The notes beneath the pieces are model-generated. The model worked only from the letters and a program-made list of their open reading frames with translations. It was not told the origin of the DNA and searched no databases. Made by a program: the position numbers and the translations under genes. From Gluconacetobacter johannae (GTDB lineage Bacteria; Pseudomonadota; Alphaproteobacteria; Acetobacterales; Acetobacteraceae), in NCBI RefSeq assembly GCF_014174305.1, contig NZ_JABEQH010000001.1, forward strand, positions 186,001 through 250,000: a stretch of 64,000 bases of DNA, given 5' to 3'. This document shows positions 1 to 9,205 of this stretch, piece by piece (position 1 is the first letter of the stretch; every line of letters begins with the position of its first letter).

Positions 1-112
1 CTCGCGTCTTCTGGGCCGGACATGCCATCTGTTCCTGAACGTGAAGGAACGCGCGGGCTGGGACGAGGAACGGGCGCGGCTGCGTGCCATCGGCCTGGAC
101 GACGCCCCCTGA
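1..112 (+). CDS. era: GTPase Era, C-terminal end (5' part outside window)
   Basis: Only the last 36 codons are present (first full codon at base 2, stop TGA at 110-112). The peptide contains CHLFLNVKERAGW followed by a short acidic/arginine-rich end, matching the C-terminal KH-domain tail of Era, whose family consensus is HLFLFVKVRENW. Era is a ribosome-associated GTPase that helps 16S rRNA processing and 30S maturation. The G domain lies outside the window, so identity rests on this tail alone. It runs in the same direction as pyrH, with a 132-base gap. Confidence 0.75.
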   Translation, partial: SRLLGRTCHLFLNVKERAGWDEERARLRAIGLDDAP

Positions 113-145
113 CGCAAGGGGGGACCGTTAGGGCGATCAGCGCGC

Positions 146-172
146 TTGTGACCTGCCCCAAGCGGATATAAG
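146..172 (+). promoter_or_regulatory. Candidate sigma-70-type promoter upstream of pyrH
   Basis: TTGTGA at 146-151 and TATAAG at 167-172 are separated by 15 bases, slightly short of the preferred 16-18. It lies in the 132-base gap between era and pyrH and would give a leader of about 65 bases. The -10 is good and the spacing is poor, so this is a weak call. Confidence 0.28.
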
Positions 173-244
173 AGGGGTCCTTGCGGGTGAGGTCCCAGAG
201 CGGATGTCCCTTGTGTGCATTTATCTTCCTGTTCCGGGGGCTCC

Positions 245-985
245 ATGACAGATCCAGCACCAGACTCGGCCTTTGGTTATCGGCGTGTCCTGCTGAAGGT
301 GTCGGGCGAGGCCCTGATGGGCGACGGCGCGTACGGCATCGACCCCAACATGGTCGATACCATCGCCACTGATATCGCCGAGGTCGCGCGCTCGGGCGTC
401 GAGGTCTGCCTGGTGATCGGCGGCGGGAATATCTTCCGCGGCGTCGCCGCTGCGGCCCGTGGCATGGACCGGGCGCAGGGCGATTATGCCGGGATGCTGG
501 CGACCGTCATCAACGCGCTGATGGTGCAGAACGCCCTGGAACGCCACGGGGTGCCGACCCGCGTCATGTCGGCCATCCACATGTCCTCGGTGGCCGAGCC
601 CTATATCCGCCGCCGCGCGGTGCGCCACATGGAAAAGGGCCGGGTCGTCATCTTCGCCGCCGGCACCGGCAATCCGTTCTTCACCACCGACACCGCCGCC
701 GCCCTGCGGGCCGCGGAAATGGAATGCAACGCCCTGTTGAAAGGGACGCAGGTGGACGGCGTCTATTCCGCCGATCCGCGCAAGGACCCGGGTGCTACGC
801 GCTACGACAGGCTGACCTACCTGGATGTCCTGGCCAAGGACCTGCACGTCATGGATGCCGCCGCCATCAGCCTGGCGCGGGAAAATCGCCTGCCGATCGT
901 GGTGTTCAACATCCACGCGCCGGGCGCGTTTCCCCAGGTGATGCGGGGCGAGGGGCTGTTTACCCGCATCGTCGAGGCGAACTGA
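245..985 (+). CDS. pyrH: UMP kinase
   Basis: Phosphorylates UMP to UDP with ATP in the cytoplasm, the first committed step towards UTP and CTP. The 246-residue protein is full length for the bacterial amino-acid-kinase-fold PyrH. Visible motifs are KVSGEALMG near the N terminus (phosphate binding), GGGNIFRG near residue 59, and [17 protein letters not shown] around residues 142-158 (nucleotide and UMP binding). The ATG at 245 is preferred over an in-frame ATG at 215, because GGGGG sits just upstream and the family N terminus begins here. It is followed by frr, the usual bacterial pairing. Confidence 0.95.
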   Translation: MTDPAPDSAFGYRRVLLKVSGEALMGDGAYGIDPNMVDTIATDIAEVARSGVEVCLVIGGGNIFRGVAAAARGMDRAQGDYAGMLATVINALMVQNALERHGVPTRVMSAIHMSSVAEPYIRRRAVRHMEKGRVVIFAAGTGNPFFTTDTAAALRAAEMECNALLKGTQVDGVYSADPRKDPGATRYDRLTYLDVLAKDLHVMDAAAISLARENRLPIVVFNIHAPGAFPQVMRGEGLFTRIVEAN

Positions 986-1063
986 GCGCGCCGGCGCTGC
1001 CGGACGTCGTGATTGGACTGGGTGGCCGCACGCGCGTCGCCCGTTGCGTATGGGAGGGCCATT

Positions 1064-1630
1064 GTGGCTGCTGATCAGAAGACATTGCTGGAGGACCTGA
1101 CGCGCCGCATGGACGGCGCCCTGGAAAGCCTGCGCCGGGATTTCGCCGGCCTGCGCTCGGGCCGGGCCAGCCCCGCGCTGCTGGAGCCGGTGCGTGTCGA
1201 GGCCTATGGCGGTGAGGTGCCGCTGACGCAGGTCGGTTCGATCGCGGTGCCCGAGGCGCGGATGCTGACAGTGCAGGTCTGGGACCGGTCCCTGGTCGGC
1301 GCGGTGGAACGGGCGATCCGCGATGGCGGCCTGGGCCTGAACCCGGCGGCGGACGGGCAGACCGTGCGTGTTCCCATCCCGCAGTTGACGGCGGAACGCC
1401 GCAGCGAGCTGGCCCGTACGGCCGGAAAATATTCCGAAAACGCGAAGATCGCGGTGCGTGGCGTGCGTCGCGACGGCATGGACCAGACCAAGCAGCATGA
1501 AAAGAAGACCGAGATCAGCCAGGACGACGTCAAGATCTGGTCCGAGGCGATCCAGAAGCTGACGGATCAGTATGTGAAGCGGATCGACGAGATGCTCGCG
1601 GACAAGGAACGCGAGATCAAGCAGGTCTGA
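1064..1630 (+). CDS. frr: Ribosome recycling factor
   Basis: With EF-G, RRF splits the post-termination ribosome so that subunits can be reused. The 188-residue product matches the family length of about 185. Typical blocks are visible: the N-terminal helix with [26 protein letters not shown], and the C-terminal three-helix-bundle segment with [13 protein letters not shown] at 1064 is chosen because GGAGG lies about 8 bases upstream and the product then starts where the family does; the open frame extends to 1013. The stop is 6 bases before uppS, suggesting co-transcription. Confidence 0.94.
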   Translation: MAADQKTLLEDLTRRMDGALESLRRDFAGLRSGRASPALLEPVRVEAYGGEVPLTQVGSIAVPEARMLTVQVWDRSLVGAVERAIRDGGLGLNPAADGQTVRVPIPQLTAERRSELARTAGKYSENAKIAVRGVRRDGMDQTKQHEKKTEISQDDVKIWSEAIQKLTDQYVKRIDEMLADKEREIKQV

Positions 1631-1636
1631 CGGGCC

Positions 1637-2449
1637 GTGACCGCCAGTTCCGTGCCTGGTCGCCTGACCGGGGGTGACGTCCCGGCGCCGAATTCCGTCA
1701 CGGGTCCGACCGTTGCCGACCTGGATCGGACGCGCGTCGTGCGGGTCGCGCCGGCACATGTGGCGGTGATAATGGACGGGAACGGGCGCTGGGCCGCGGC
1801 GCGCGGCCTGCCGCGCGTGGCGGGGCATCGTGCCGGGGCCGAGGCCGTTCGCCGCTGTATCCGGGCTGCGATCACGCGCGGGGTGGGCTGCCTGACGCTT
1901 TATGCGTTCTCCTCGGAAAACTGGCGGCGCACGCCCGACGAGGTTGCCGACCTGACGGCGCTGCTGCGCTATTACCTGCGGCACAAGGTCAGCGAGCTGT
2001 GCCGCGAGGGCGTGCGGATTCGCGTCATCGGCGACCTGTCCCGTTTTGATCCCGACGTGCGGGACGAGGCGCGCCGGGCCGAGGATCTGACAGCCGCCAA
2101 TACAAAGCTGACCCTGGTGCTGGCGCTGTCCTATGGCGGGCGGGCCGACATCGTGCAGGCGGCCATGCGGGTGGCCCAGGCCGCGCGCAGCGGCGCGATC
2201 GAACCCGGCGAACTGGATGAAGCCCTGTTCAGCCGCTTCCTGCTGACTGCCGACATTCCCGACCCGGACCTCATCATCCGCACCAGCGGCGAATGTCGCC
2301 TGTCGAATTTCCTGCTGTGGCAATCGGCCTATGCCGAACTGATCTTCATCGAAACGCTTTGGCCCGATTTCGACGAACGTCATTTTGACGCGGCGCTGGA
2401 AACCTTCGCACGTCGTGAAAGGCGTTTCGGTGCTCGCCCTGCCGTCTGA
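1637..2449 (+). CDS. uppS: Di-trans,poly-cis-undecaprenyl-diphosphate synthase
   Basis: Condenses isopentenyl diphosphate units onto farnesyl diphosphate to make undecaprenyl diphosphate, the lipid carrier for peptidoglycan and O-antigen. At 270 residues it has an N-terminal extension of about 30 residues relative to E. coli. Signature blocks are MDGNGRW with the catalytic Asp at about residue 47, LTLYAFSSENW, and a C-terminal RTSGECRLSNFLLWQ followed by ETLWPDF. The start is a GTG 6 bases after frr. The last 20 bases overlap the likely start of cdsA in another frame. Confidence 0.95.
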   Translation: MTASSVPGRLTGGDVPAPNSVTGPTVADLDRTRVVRVAPAHVAVIMDGNGRWAAARGLPRVAGHRAGAEAVRRCIRAAITRGVGCLTLYAFSSENWRRTPDEVADLTALLRYYLRHKVSELCREGVRIRVIGDLSRFDPDVRDEARRAEDLTAANTKLTLVLALSYGGRADIVQAAMRVAQAARSGAIEPGELDEALFSRFLLTADIPDPDLIIRTSGECRLSNFLLWQSAYAELIFIETLWPDFDERHFDAALETFARRERRFGARPAV

Positions 2450-3359
2450 TCCCGCCCGGGGGGGCGTTTCGTCCCGGCCGGCGCGGAACTGGAAGGACCT
2501 GCGCGCCCGTCTGGCCTCGGCAGCGGTGCTGGTGCCGGTGGCAGGGCTGTGCGTATGGGCGGGGGGCGTCGCCTATGCGATCCTGATCCTGCTGGCGATG
2601 GCTGGCATGGCGCAGGAATGGGGGCGCCTGTTCGACCTGCGCCCGACGCGCTGGCGCGGTGTGCTGTACCTGCTCTGGCCGCTGGCGGCGGGGGCCGCGG
2701 CGCTGGATGGGCAATGGCGCGGGGCCTTCGCGGTGATGGCGGGCGGTTTCGTGTTCGGCCCGGCCTTGTGGGCCGGGCAGGTGGTCATCGGATGTGCCGG
2801 TGTGTCGTTGCTGTGGCTGCGGAACATGACGGTTCCGGGGGCGGGCGTGGTGCTGTTCCTCGTCACCTGTGTCGTCGTCAGCGACAGCGGCGCCTATCTG
2901 GTCGGGCGGCTTCTGGGCGGTCCCAAGCTGGCCCCCGCCATCTCACCGGCCAAGACCTGGTCGGGGTCGATCGGGGGGATGGTCTTCGCGATGCTGGCCG
3001 GGACGGTCGTGTTCGCGGCGGTGTCGGGCGGGGCCGACGGGTGGCCCGGCGACTGGTGGCGGGGCACGCTGTTCGGCGGCCTGACGGCGATTGCGGCGCA
3101 GATCGGCGACCTGGCGGAAAGCGCGCTGAAGCGCGCGCGGGGCGTGAAGGATTCCGGCGCGCTGATCCCCGGTCACGGCGGGTTGCTCGATCGGTTCGAC
3201 GGGCTGCTGGTCGCGGCGCCGCTGGCTGCCCTACTGTCGCTGGGGGCGGCGGGCGGCGCCGCATTCTGGTATGTGACGCCATCGGGCCTGGTTTCGGCCC
3301 TGCTGGCGATTCCGGGGGGGCATTCCGGCCCGGTCGCCGCAGGGGCGCGGGGGCCTTGA
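2430..3359 (+). CDS. cdsA: Phosphatidate cytidylyltransferase
   Basis: Makes CDP-diacylglycerol from phosphatidic acid and CTP at the inner membrane, the branch point for all phospholipids. The protein has several hydrophobic segments and the complete family signature near residues 231-257: SALKR, then VKDSG, then PGHGGLLDRFDGL, with the conserved Lys-Asp and Asp-Arg-Asp residues. GTG at 2430 (309 residues) is my preferred start because it keeps the overlap with uppS short; the same frame is open from an ATG at 2385. It sits between uppS and dxr in a lipid-precursor run. Confidence 0.88.
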   Translation: MLALPSDPARGGVSSRPARNWKDLRARLASAAVLVPVAGLCVWAGGVAYAILILLAMAGMAQEWGRLFDLRPTRWRGVLYLLWPLAAGAAALDGQWRGAFAVMAGGFVFGPALWAGQVVIGCAGVSLLWLRNMTVPGAGVVLFLVTCVVVSDSGAYLVGRLLGGPKLAPAISPAKTWSGSIGGMVFAMLAGTVVFAAVSGGADGWPGDWWRGTLFGGLTAIAAQIGDLAESALKRARGVKDSGALIPGHGGLLDRFDGLLVAAPLAALLSLGAAGGAAFWYVTPSGLVSALLAIPGGHSGPVAAGARGP

Positions 3360-3396
3360 GACATATCCTCGCTTACCGATCAGGGAACAGGAAAGC

Positions 3397-4554
3397 ATGA
3401 AGACAGTCACCGTTCTAGGCAGTACCGGCAGTATCGGCTGCTCCACGGTCGATCTGCTGGGGCAGGCGCCGGAACGGTTCCAGGTCCAGGCGCTGGTCGG
3501 GGGCACCAATGCGCCCCGCCTTGCCCAGCAGGCGCGTGCCCTGGGGGCGGCGCATGCCGTCATCGCCGATGTGGCGCGGCTGCCGGAATTGAAGGCCCTT
3601 CTGGATGGGACGGATATCGCCGTCTCCGGTGGCCGGCAGGCGGTGATCGACGCGGCGGCGGTGCCGGTCGACTGGACCATGGCGGCGATCACCGGCGCCA
3701 TCGGGCTGGAGCCCACCCTGGCCGCCGTCCGCAATGGCGGATCGGTCGCCCTGGCGAACAAGGAAGCCCTGGTCTGCGCCGGCGACGTCATGCTGCGTGC
3801 GGTGCGCGACGCGGGAGCGACTCTGCTGCCGGTCGATTCGGAGCATAACGCGATCTTCCAGTCGCTGGCCGACCGTCAGGTCGACGGGATCGAGAAGATC
3901 GTCCTGACGGCATCGGGCGGCCCGTTCCGCAACGCCACCCTGGCCGAAATGGAAAAGGCGACGCCCGAGGCCGCCCTGCGCCATCCGACCTGGACCATGG
4001 GCGCCAAGATCACCATCGATTCGGCGACGATGTTCAACAAGGGGCTGGAGGTGATCGAGGCCGCGCGGCTGTTCGACCTGACCGAGGACCGAATCGGCGT
4101 CGTGGTGCATCCGCAATCCGTGGTGCATGGCATGGTGCAGTACACGGATGGCAGCATCGTGGCGCAGCTCGGCTCGGCCGACATGCGTATCCCCATCGCC
4201 CACACGCTGGCCTGGCCGCGTCGCATGGCGACGACCTCGCCCCGGCTGGACCTGGCCGCCCTGGGCCGGATGGATTTCGAAGAACCCGACGAAACCCGCT
4301 TTCCCGCCCTGCGCCTGGCGCGCGAGTCCTTGCGGGCCGGCGGCGCCGTCCCCACTATCCTGTCCGCGGCGAACGAGATCGCGGTCGAGGCCTTCCTGGG
4401 GGGGGCGATCGGTTTCCTGGACATCGCGCGGGTGGTGGAGGATGTGATGCAGGCCATCGGGCATCAGGCCGCCGACACCCTGGAGGCCGTCCTGCGATGG
4501 GACGAGGAAGCACGCCGCGCCGCCCGACTACGCACGGCATCCCGTGCGGCCTGA
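3397..4554 (+). CDS. dxr: 1-deoxy-D-xylulose 5-phosphate reductoisomerase
   Basis: Catalyses the NADPH-dependent rearrangement of DXP to 2-C-methyl-erythritol 4-phosphate, the second step of the non-mevalonate isoprenoid pathway. The 385-residue protein is of family length. The dinucleotide-binding loop GSTGSIG is at residues 8-14, the metal/substrate motif VDSEHNAIFQ starts at about residue 146, and SGGPFR, IDSATMFNKGLE and VHPQSVVHGMV follow. AGGAAA precedes the ATG. The gene feeds the same isoprenoid branch that UppS draws on. Confidence 0.96.
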   Translation: MKTVTVLGSTGSIGCSTVDLLGQAPERFQVQALVGGTNAPRLAQQARALGAAHAVIADVARLPELKALLDGTDIAVSGGRQAVIDAAAVPVDWTMAAITGAIGLEPTLAAVRNGGSVALANKEALVCAGDVMLRAVRDAGATLLPVDSEHNAIFQSLADRQVDGIEKIVLTASGGPFRNATLAEMEKATPEAALRHPTWTMGAKITIDSATMFNKGLEVIEAARLFDLTEDRIGVVVHPQSVVHGMVQYTDGSIVAQLGSADMRIPIAHTLAWPRRMATTSPRLDLAALGRMDFEEPDETRFPALRLARESLRAGGAVPTILSAANEIAVEAFLGGAIGFLDIARVVEDVMQAIGHQAADTLEAVLRWDEEARRAARLRTASRAA

Positions 4555-4603
4555 TCCGCGCCGGGTCGTCCGGACGATCATCATCAGGAGATAGCCTGTC
4601 ATT

Positions 4604-5707
4604 ATGCCCGATCTGATTCGGACCATTCTTGCCTTTGTCCTGGTGCTGGGCGTTCTGGTCTTCATCCATGAACTCGGCCACTATCTCGCCGCCCGGTGGC
4701 GTGGGGTGCATGTCGAGGTCTTTTCGATCGGGTTCGGCCGGCCGCTGCTGCGGTGGCATGACAAGGTCGGCACCGAATGGCGCCTGTGCCCGATTCCGCT
4801 GGGCGGATATGTGAAGCCGCACGGCTTCGAAGGCCCCGAGGAGGCAACGCCGGAACAAAGGGCGGCGTGGCTGTCGGGCCGGACCTTCCACGACAAGCCG
4901 GTGCTGTCCCGCGCCATCGTGATCGTGGCCGGGCCGGTCTTCAACTTCCTGCTGGCCATCGTCCTGTTCGCCGGACTGTTCGCGGTCAGCGGCCGGCCGG
5001 AGGTCCGCAATGTGGTGGGCCAGGTCGTCGCCGGCAGCGCCGCCGCCGATGCGGGAATCCGGCCCGACGACGTCATCGTGCGGCTTGGCGACCACGTGGT
5101 GGGCAGCGTGGCCGACATCCAGTCGCGAATCGCGGCGGAGCCCGGGGCGAAGACCGCGGTCACCGTCCATCGGGCCGGCCGGGATATCGAGTTGCCGGTG
5201 ACGATCGGCACCGTCAAGGATCAGTCCGGCAACCCCAGCGGCCAGTTGGGCGTGATGTTCACCGCCACTGTCGGTCAGCCACAGCCGTTGCCCCGGGCGA
5301 TTGCCTCGGCGGTGGACGAGACGTGGCGCCTGTCGGTCCAGACGCTGGCCGGCCTGTGGCAGATGGTCACCGGCCAGCACAGCGCCAAGGACCTGGGCGG
5401 CCCGCTGCGGATCGCCCAGATGTCGGGACAGGTCGCCCAGTACGGGTTGGCCAGCCTGGTGTCGTTCATGGCGCTGCTGTCGATCAATCTGGGCCTGATT
5501 AACCTGTTCCCGATTCCGATGCTGGATGGCGGGCGGCTGGTTTTCTACGCCCTGGAGGCCATTCTGGGCCGGCCGGTGTCCCGCCGGGTGCGCGATATCA
5601 GTTTCCAGGCCGGCTTCGCGGTGATCGCGGGCCTGTTCCTGTTCTCGACTTTCAATGACCTGTCACATTTCGGTCTGTTTCGCTGGGTCGCTTCCCTGAC
5701 CGGATGA
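4604..5707 (+). CDS. rseP: RIP metalloprotease RseP (site-2 protease family)
   Basis: Inner-membrane zinc protease that cleaves anti-sigma factors and other membrane substrates inside the bilayer. Its 367 residues contain HELGH (residues 22-26, zinc ligands and catalytic Glu) in the first transmembrane helix, a PDZ domain in the middle (around residues 125-200), and the third-ligand motif NLFPIPMLDGG with Asp near residue 308. The C-terminal helices are hydrophobic. AGGAG lies upstream of the ATG. It is directly before bamA, the usual dxr-rseP-bamA order. Confidence 0.94.
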   Translation: MPDLIRTILAFVLVLGVLVFIHELGHYLAARWRGVHVEVFSIGFGRPLLRWHDKVGTEWRLCPIPLGGYVKPHGFEGPEEATPEQRAAWLSGRTFHDKPVLSRAIVIVAGPVFNFLLAIVLFAGLFAVSGRPEVRNVVGQVVAGSAAADAGIRPDDVIVRLGDHVVGSVADIQSRIAAEPGAKTAVTVHRAGRDIELPVTIGTVKDQSGNPSGQLGVMFTATVGQPQPLPRAIASAVDETWRLSVQTLAGLWQMVTGQHSAKDLGGPLRIAQMSGQVAQYGLASLVSFMALLSINLGLINLFPIPMLDGGRLVFYALEAILGRPVSRRVRDISFQAGFAVIAGLFLFSTFNDLSHFGLFRWVASLTG

Positions 5708-5860
5708 TGCCATCATGGCAAGGTCATAGAGGTGCTTGCGTGACGGGGTGGATTTCGGATACGTCCGCCAAGCGGGTATCATCGACAGCAGGCCATGCCG
5801 AATCCATTCGCGCAGGCGTATGTCGGGTCTGCGGACCGTCTGGGTTGGGGGAAGCCGATT

Positions 5861-8293
5861 TTGTCGAGTAAACGTTCAGCGCTGCTTGCGTCGGTTTGTC
5901 TCGTACCCGTTTTTCTTGCCGGAACCGCCCAGGCGCAGGACAGCGCGAAGCCGCGTTCCGGCGCGGCCGCGCATCGCGCGTCGGCGGTCCGTGCACCGTC
6001 GGGCGGTACGATCGAATCCATCGACATCAGCGGCAATGACCGGATCGAGACCAGCACGGTCCTGTCGTACATGGTCGTCCAGCCGGGCGATCCGTTCAAT
6101 CAGGACCAGCTGGACCGGTCGCTCAAGACCCTGTACGCAACCGGCCTGTTCAAGGACGTGACGCTGCATCGCGCGGGCAATGTCCTGCAGGTGCGCCTGG
6201 TCGAGAACCCGATCGTCAATCGCATCGTGTTCGAGGGCAATCACGCGGCCAAGGACGAGGATCTGCGTAAGGTCATCTCGCTGCGTTCCCGCGCGGTGTT
6301 CTCGACGCAGACCACGGCGGCCGACCGCCAGAAGATCCTGGGCGTCTATGCGGAGAAGGCGCGCTATGCGGCCACGGTGACGCCGCAGATCATTCGTCTG
6401 TCCCACAACCGCGTCGATGTGGTCTTCCAGATCAACGAGGCGCAGCAGACGCTTATCAAGAAGATTTCGTTCGTCGGCAACCATGCGTTCAGCGAGGCCC
6501 GGCTGGCGCAGGTCGTGTCCTCGAAGGAAACCGCGTGGTACCGGTTCTTCGCCTCGTCCGACGAATATAATCCCGAGCGCATCCGGTACGACGCCGAGCT
6601 GCTGCGCCGCTTCTACCTCCGCAACGGCTTCGTCGATTTCCAGGTCCGCAACCAGACCGGCGAACTGTCGCCCGACCGCAAGTCGTTCTACGTCACCTTC
6701 ACGATGGAGGAGGGCGCGCGCTATCGTCTGGGCCGGCTGAATATCCGCTCGTCGCTGAAGCATGTCAGCGCGGCGTCCCTGCGTAAGTATATCGAACTGT
6801 TCGCGCATCAATGGTACGACGGTTCCGCCGTTCAGCATAATGCCACGGACATGGAGGAAATCCTCCAGGGGCAGGGTCATCCGTTCGCCATGGTGCGCCC
6901 GGAAATCGCGCGTAATCCGGAAAAGCGGATCGTCGATCTGCTGTTCGACGTCAGCGAAGGTCCGCGCGTCTATGTCGAACGCATCGACATCAACGGCAAC
7001 ACGATCACCCAGGACAAGGTCATCCGGCGGCAGCTGCCGATGGCCGAGGGCGACCCGTACACACCGGCCGACCGGAAATATTCCAAGGCGATCCTGCAGG
7101 ACCTGGGGTACTTCAGCTCGGTCTCCATCGACCAGTCGCCGGGGTCGGGGCCCGATCGCGTGAACGTCGCGGCCAACGTGGTCGAGAAGCCGACCGGCGA
7201 ATTCTCGCTGGGTGGCGGCTATTCGACCGACGTCGGCATTCTGGGCAATATCGGCCTGAAGCAGCATAACCTTCTGGGGTCGGGCGTCGATGCCGGCATT
7301 TCGGGCACGATGGCCTATTACCAGCGCCAGGCGGATATCTCGGTCTCGGACCCGTACTTCCTGAACCGCAACCTGGTGGCGGGCGTCGATATCTTCGCGA
7401 TCGAGAACAACTACCAGACCTACCAGAACTATTCCGAGGGGCGGTACGGTATCAGCCTTCGCATGGGATACGCCTACAACAACCATCTGTCGCAGTCCTG
7501 GAGCTATTCGCTGACCGATCGAAACGTCGGTAATACCTATAGCGACGCGTCGTGGTACATCCTGGACCAGACGGGCTGGTCGCTCCTGTCGCAGCTCAGC
7601 ACCACCCTGACCTACGACACGCGCGATAATCGGGCGCAGCCGCACAGCGGGTATGTCGTGCGTCTCGGTGGCGATTTCGCCGGGTTGGGCGGGAACGAGA
7701 AATATGTCCGCGGCAAGGTGGACGCAGCCTATTACATCCCCCTCGACGACCTGATGGGCAATCACGACTGGACGGTCGCGCTGACCGCCGGCGCCGGTGA
7801 ACTGGCGAACTGGGGCGGCGGACGCAGCGACGTCATCGACAACTTCTATCTTGGCGGCAGTACGCTGCGGGGCTTCCTCGACGGCGGCGCCGGGCCGCGC
7901 ACCATGGGTATTCCGGCCTATACCTTTAACGGCGTGACCTATCCGATGCACTCCCAGGAGGATTTCATCGGTGGCCGGTTCCTCTACACCGCGTCCGCGA
8001 CGGTGAATTTCCCGATGCCGCTGGGTGCGGACATGGGCATTCGCGGACGCTATTTCGTCGATGCGGGCGGTCTGGACGGGCTGCGTGTGAAGAACCGCTA
8101 TACCTCCCTGAACGACATGCCGCGCTACACCCCGGTCTATGGCGATACGCTGACGCCGCGTGTCAGTACCGGTGTCGGCTTCTCGTGGAAAAGCCCGTTC
8201 GGGTTAATCAACATCGACCTTGGTATCCCGGTCCTGAAGCAGAAACATGACCGGACCCAATTGTTCCGCTTTGGCTTCGGCCAGCAATTCTGA
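5861..8293 (+). CDS. bamA: Outer membrane protein assembly factor BamA
   Basis: Core of the BAM complex, which inserts beta-barrel proteins into the outer membrane. From TTG at 5861 the product is 810 residues: a clean signal peptide ending AGTAQA before QD, five POTRA repeats in the N-terminal half, and a C-terminal 16-strand barrel ending in Phe. The L6-loop motif reads LRGF (about residues 669-672), a variant of VRGF. TTG is preferred because GGGGAAG is correctly spaced and the signal peptide then starts at the N terminus. An in-frame ATG at 5795 would add 22 residues before it. Followed at 7 bases by skp. Confidence 0.93.
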   Translation: MSSKRSALLASVCLVPVFLAGTAQAQDSAKPRSGAAAHRASAVRAPSGGTIESIDISGNDRIETSTVLSYMVVQPGDPFNQDQLDRSLKTLYATGLFKDVTLHRAGNVLQVRLVENPIVNRIVFEGNHAAKDEDLRKVISLRSRAVFSTQTTAADRQKILGVYAEKARYAATVTPQIIRLSHNRVDVVFQINEAQQTLIKKISFVGNHAFSEARLAQVVSSKETAWYRFFASSDEYNPERIRYDAELLRRFYLRNGFVDFQVRNQTGELSPDRKSFYVTFTMEEGARYRLGRLNIRSSLKHVSAASLRKYIELFAHQWYDGSAVQHNATDMEEILQGQGHPFAMVRPEIARNPEKRIVDLLFDVSEGPRVYVERIDINGNTITQDKVIRRQLPMAEGDPYTPADRKYSKAILQDLGYFSSVSIDQSPGSGPDRVNVAANVVEKPTGEFSLGGGYSTDVGILGNIGLKQHNLLGSGVDAGISGTMAYYQRQADISVSDPYFLNRNLVAGVDIFAIENNYQTYQNYSEGRYGISLRMGYAYNNHLSQSWSYSLTDRNVGNTYSDASWYILDQTGWSLLSQLSTTLTYDTRDNRAQPHSGYVVRLGGDFAGLGGNEKYVRGKVDAAYYIPLDDLMGNHDWTVALTAGAGELANWGGGRSDVIDNFYLGGSTLRGFLDGGAGPRTMGIPAYTFNGVTYPMHSQEDFIGGRFLYTASATVNFPMPLGADMGIRGRYFVDAGGLDGLRVKNRYTSLNDMPRYTPVYGDTLTPRVSTGVGFSWKSPFGLINIDLGIPVLKQKHDRTQLFRFGFGQQF

Positions 8294-8300
8294 GGTGACA

Positions 8301-9191
8301 ATGCTTCGTTCCCGTGGCGTATCCGCGCTACTCGCTGTCGTTGTGATGTCCTGCGCCGATCTTGCATCGACCGGCGCTTTCGCGCAGGCGGCTGGATCGT
8401 CGGGTGGAAATGCCGGCTGGTTCGTGCCCAAGACCGCGCAGCCGGCCGCCGGCGGCGCGGCCCCGCACGCGGCCCCGCGTGCCACGCCCGCGCCTGTCCC
8501 GCTGCCCCCGGCGCCCGCCGACAGTGATGAGGCCCAGTCCCAGACCCCGCCGGTCCTGCCGCTGCCGCCGGTGCCGGCCTCGCCCGATATTCCGCGTGGC
8601 GTGGCCCCCCCCACGCCGGTGATCGGGGTCATCAGCGTGCCCGATGTCATGCGCCTGTCCACGGCGGCGCAGCAGGCCGAGCGCGTGCTGGGCACCCGAC
8701 GCGACGAACTGGCCCGCGATGCCCAGAAGGAGCAGGGCAGCTGGCGTGACGAACAGCAGAAGCTGCAGGCCCAGGCCAAGAACATGGCGTCGGACCAGAT
8801 CCAGTTGCGCGAACGCCATCTGCAGGAGCGTGTGATCGCCGCGCAACGCGATTTCCGCAACCGCAACCGGATCATCCAGGAAGCGGCACAGGTCTCGCTC
8901 GGCCAGATCGAGCGGGAACTGGTGCAGATCATCCGTCAGGTCGCGGCCAGCCGGGGTATGAACCTGGTCCTGCACCGCGAACAGGTGGCCTTGAGCCAGG
9001 ATGGACTGGACATCACTCAGCAGGTCGCGAACCAGTTGAACACGGTGCTGCCGACGGTGTTCATCCCGGCGGCGAACGTCGATCCGGAAGAACTGGCGAA
9101 ATCCGGCACCATGCCGACGACGGCCGATGCCGAACGCCAGCAGGCTGCCCCGGCTGCGGCTGCGGCGCCCGCCGCCGTGCCGCACCGGTAA
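8301..9191 (+). CDS. skp: Skp/OmpH-family periplasmic chaperone with long proline-rich N terminus
   Basis: Skp holds unfolded outer-membrane proteins in the periplasm on their way to BamA. The 296-residue product has a signal peptide, a stretch of about 80 residues rich in Pro and Ala (residues 35-105), then the OmpH domain from about residue 108 (IGVISV, long charged helices, and a C-terminal block ending NTVLPTVFIP). The C terminus is Ala-rich. E. coli Skp is about 160 residues, so the linker roughly doubles the length. The ATG at 8301 has GAGGTG upstream; the frame is open to 8247 inside bamA. The position between bamA and lpxD is canonical. Confidence 0.87.
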   Translation: MLRSRGVSALLAVVVMSCADLASTGAFAQAAGSSGGNAGWFVPKTAQPAAGGAAPHAAPRATPAPVPLPPAPADSDEAQSQTPPVLPLPPVPASPDIPRGVAPPTPVIGVISVPDVMRLSTAAQQAERVLGTRRDELARDAQKEQGSWRDEQQKLQAQAKNMASDQIQLRERHLQERVIAAQRDFRNRNRIIQEAAQVSLGQIERELVQIIRQVAASRGMNLVLHREQVALSQDGLDITQQVANQLNTVLPTVFIPAANVDPEELAKSGTMPTTADAERQQAAPAAAAAPAAVPHR

Positions 9192-9205
9192 CGGCACGCC
9201 TTCCG

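Noticed and set aside
221-2383. Minus-strand 720-codon frame opposite pyrH, frr and uppS
   Set aside because: It spans several well-identified plus-strand genes and shows no recognisable protein motif; it is a codon-bias artefact.
2385-2429. ATG at 2385 as the start of cdsA
   Set aside because: It would overlap uppS by 65 bases and adds residues that look like an out-of-frame reading of uppS; GTG at 2430 is more plausible, though not proven.
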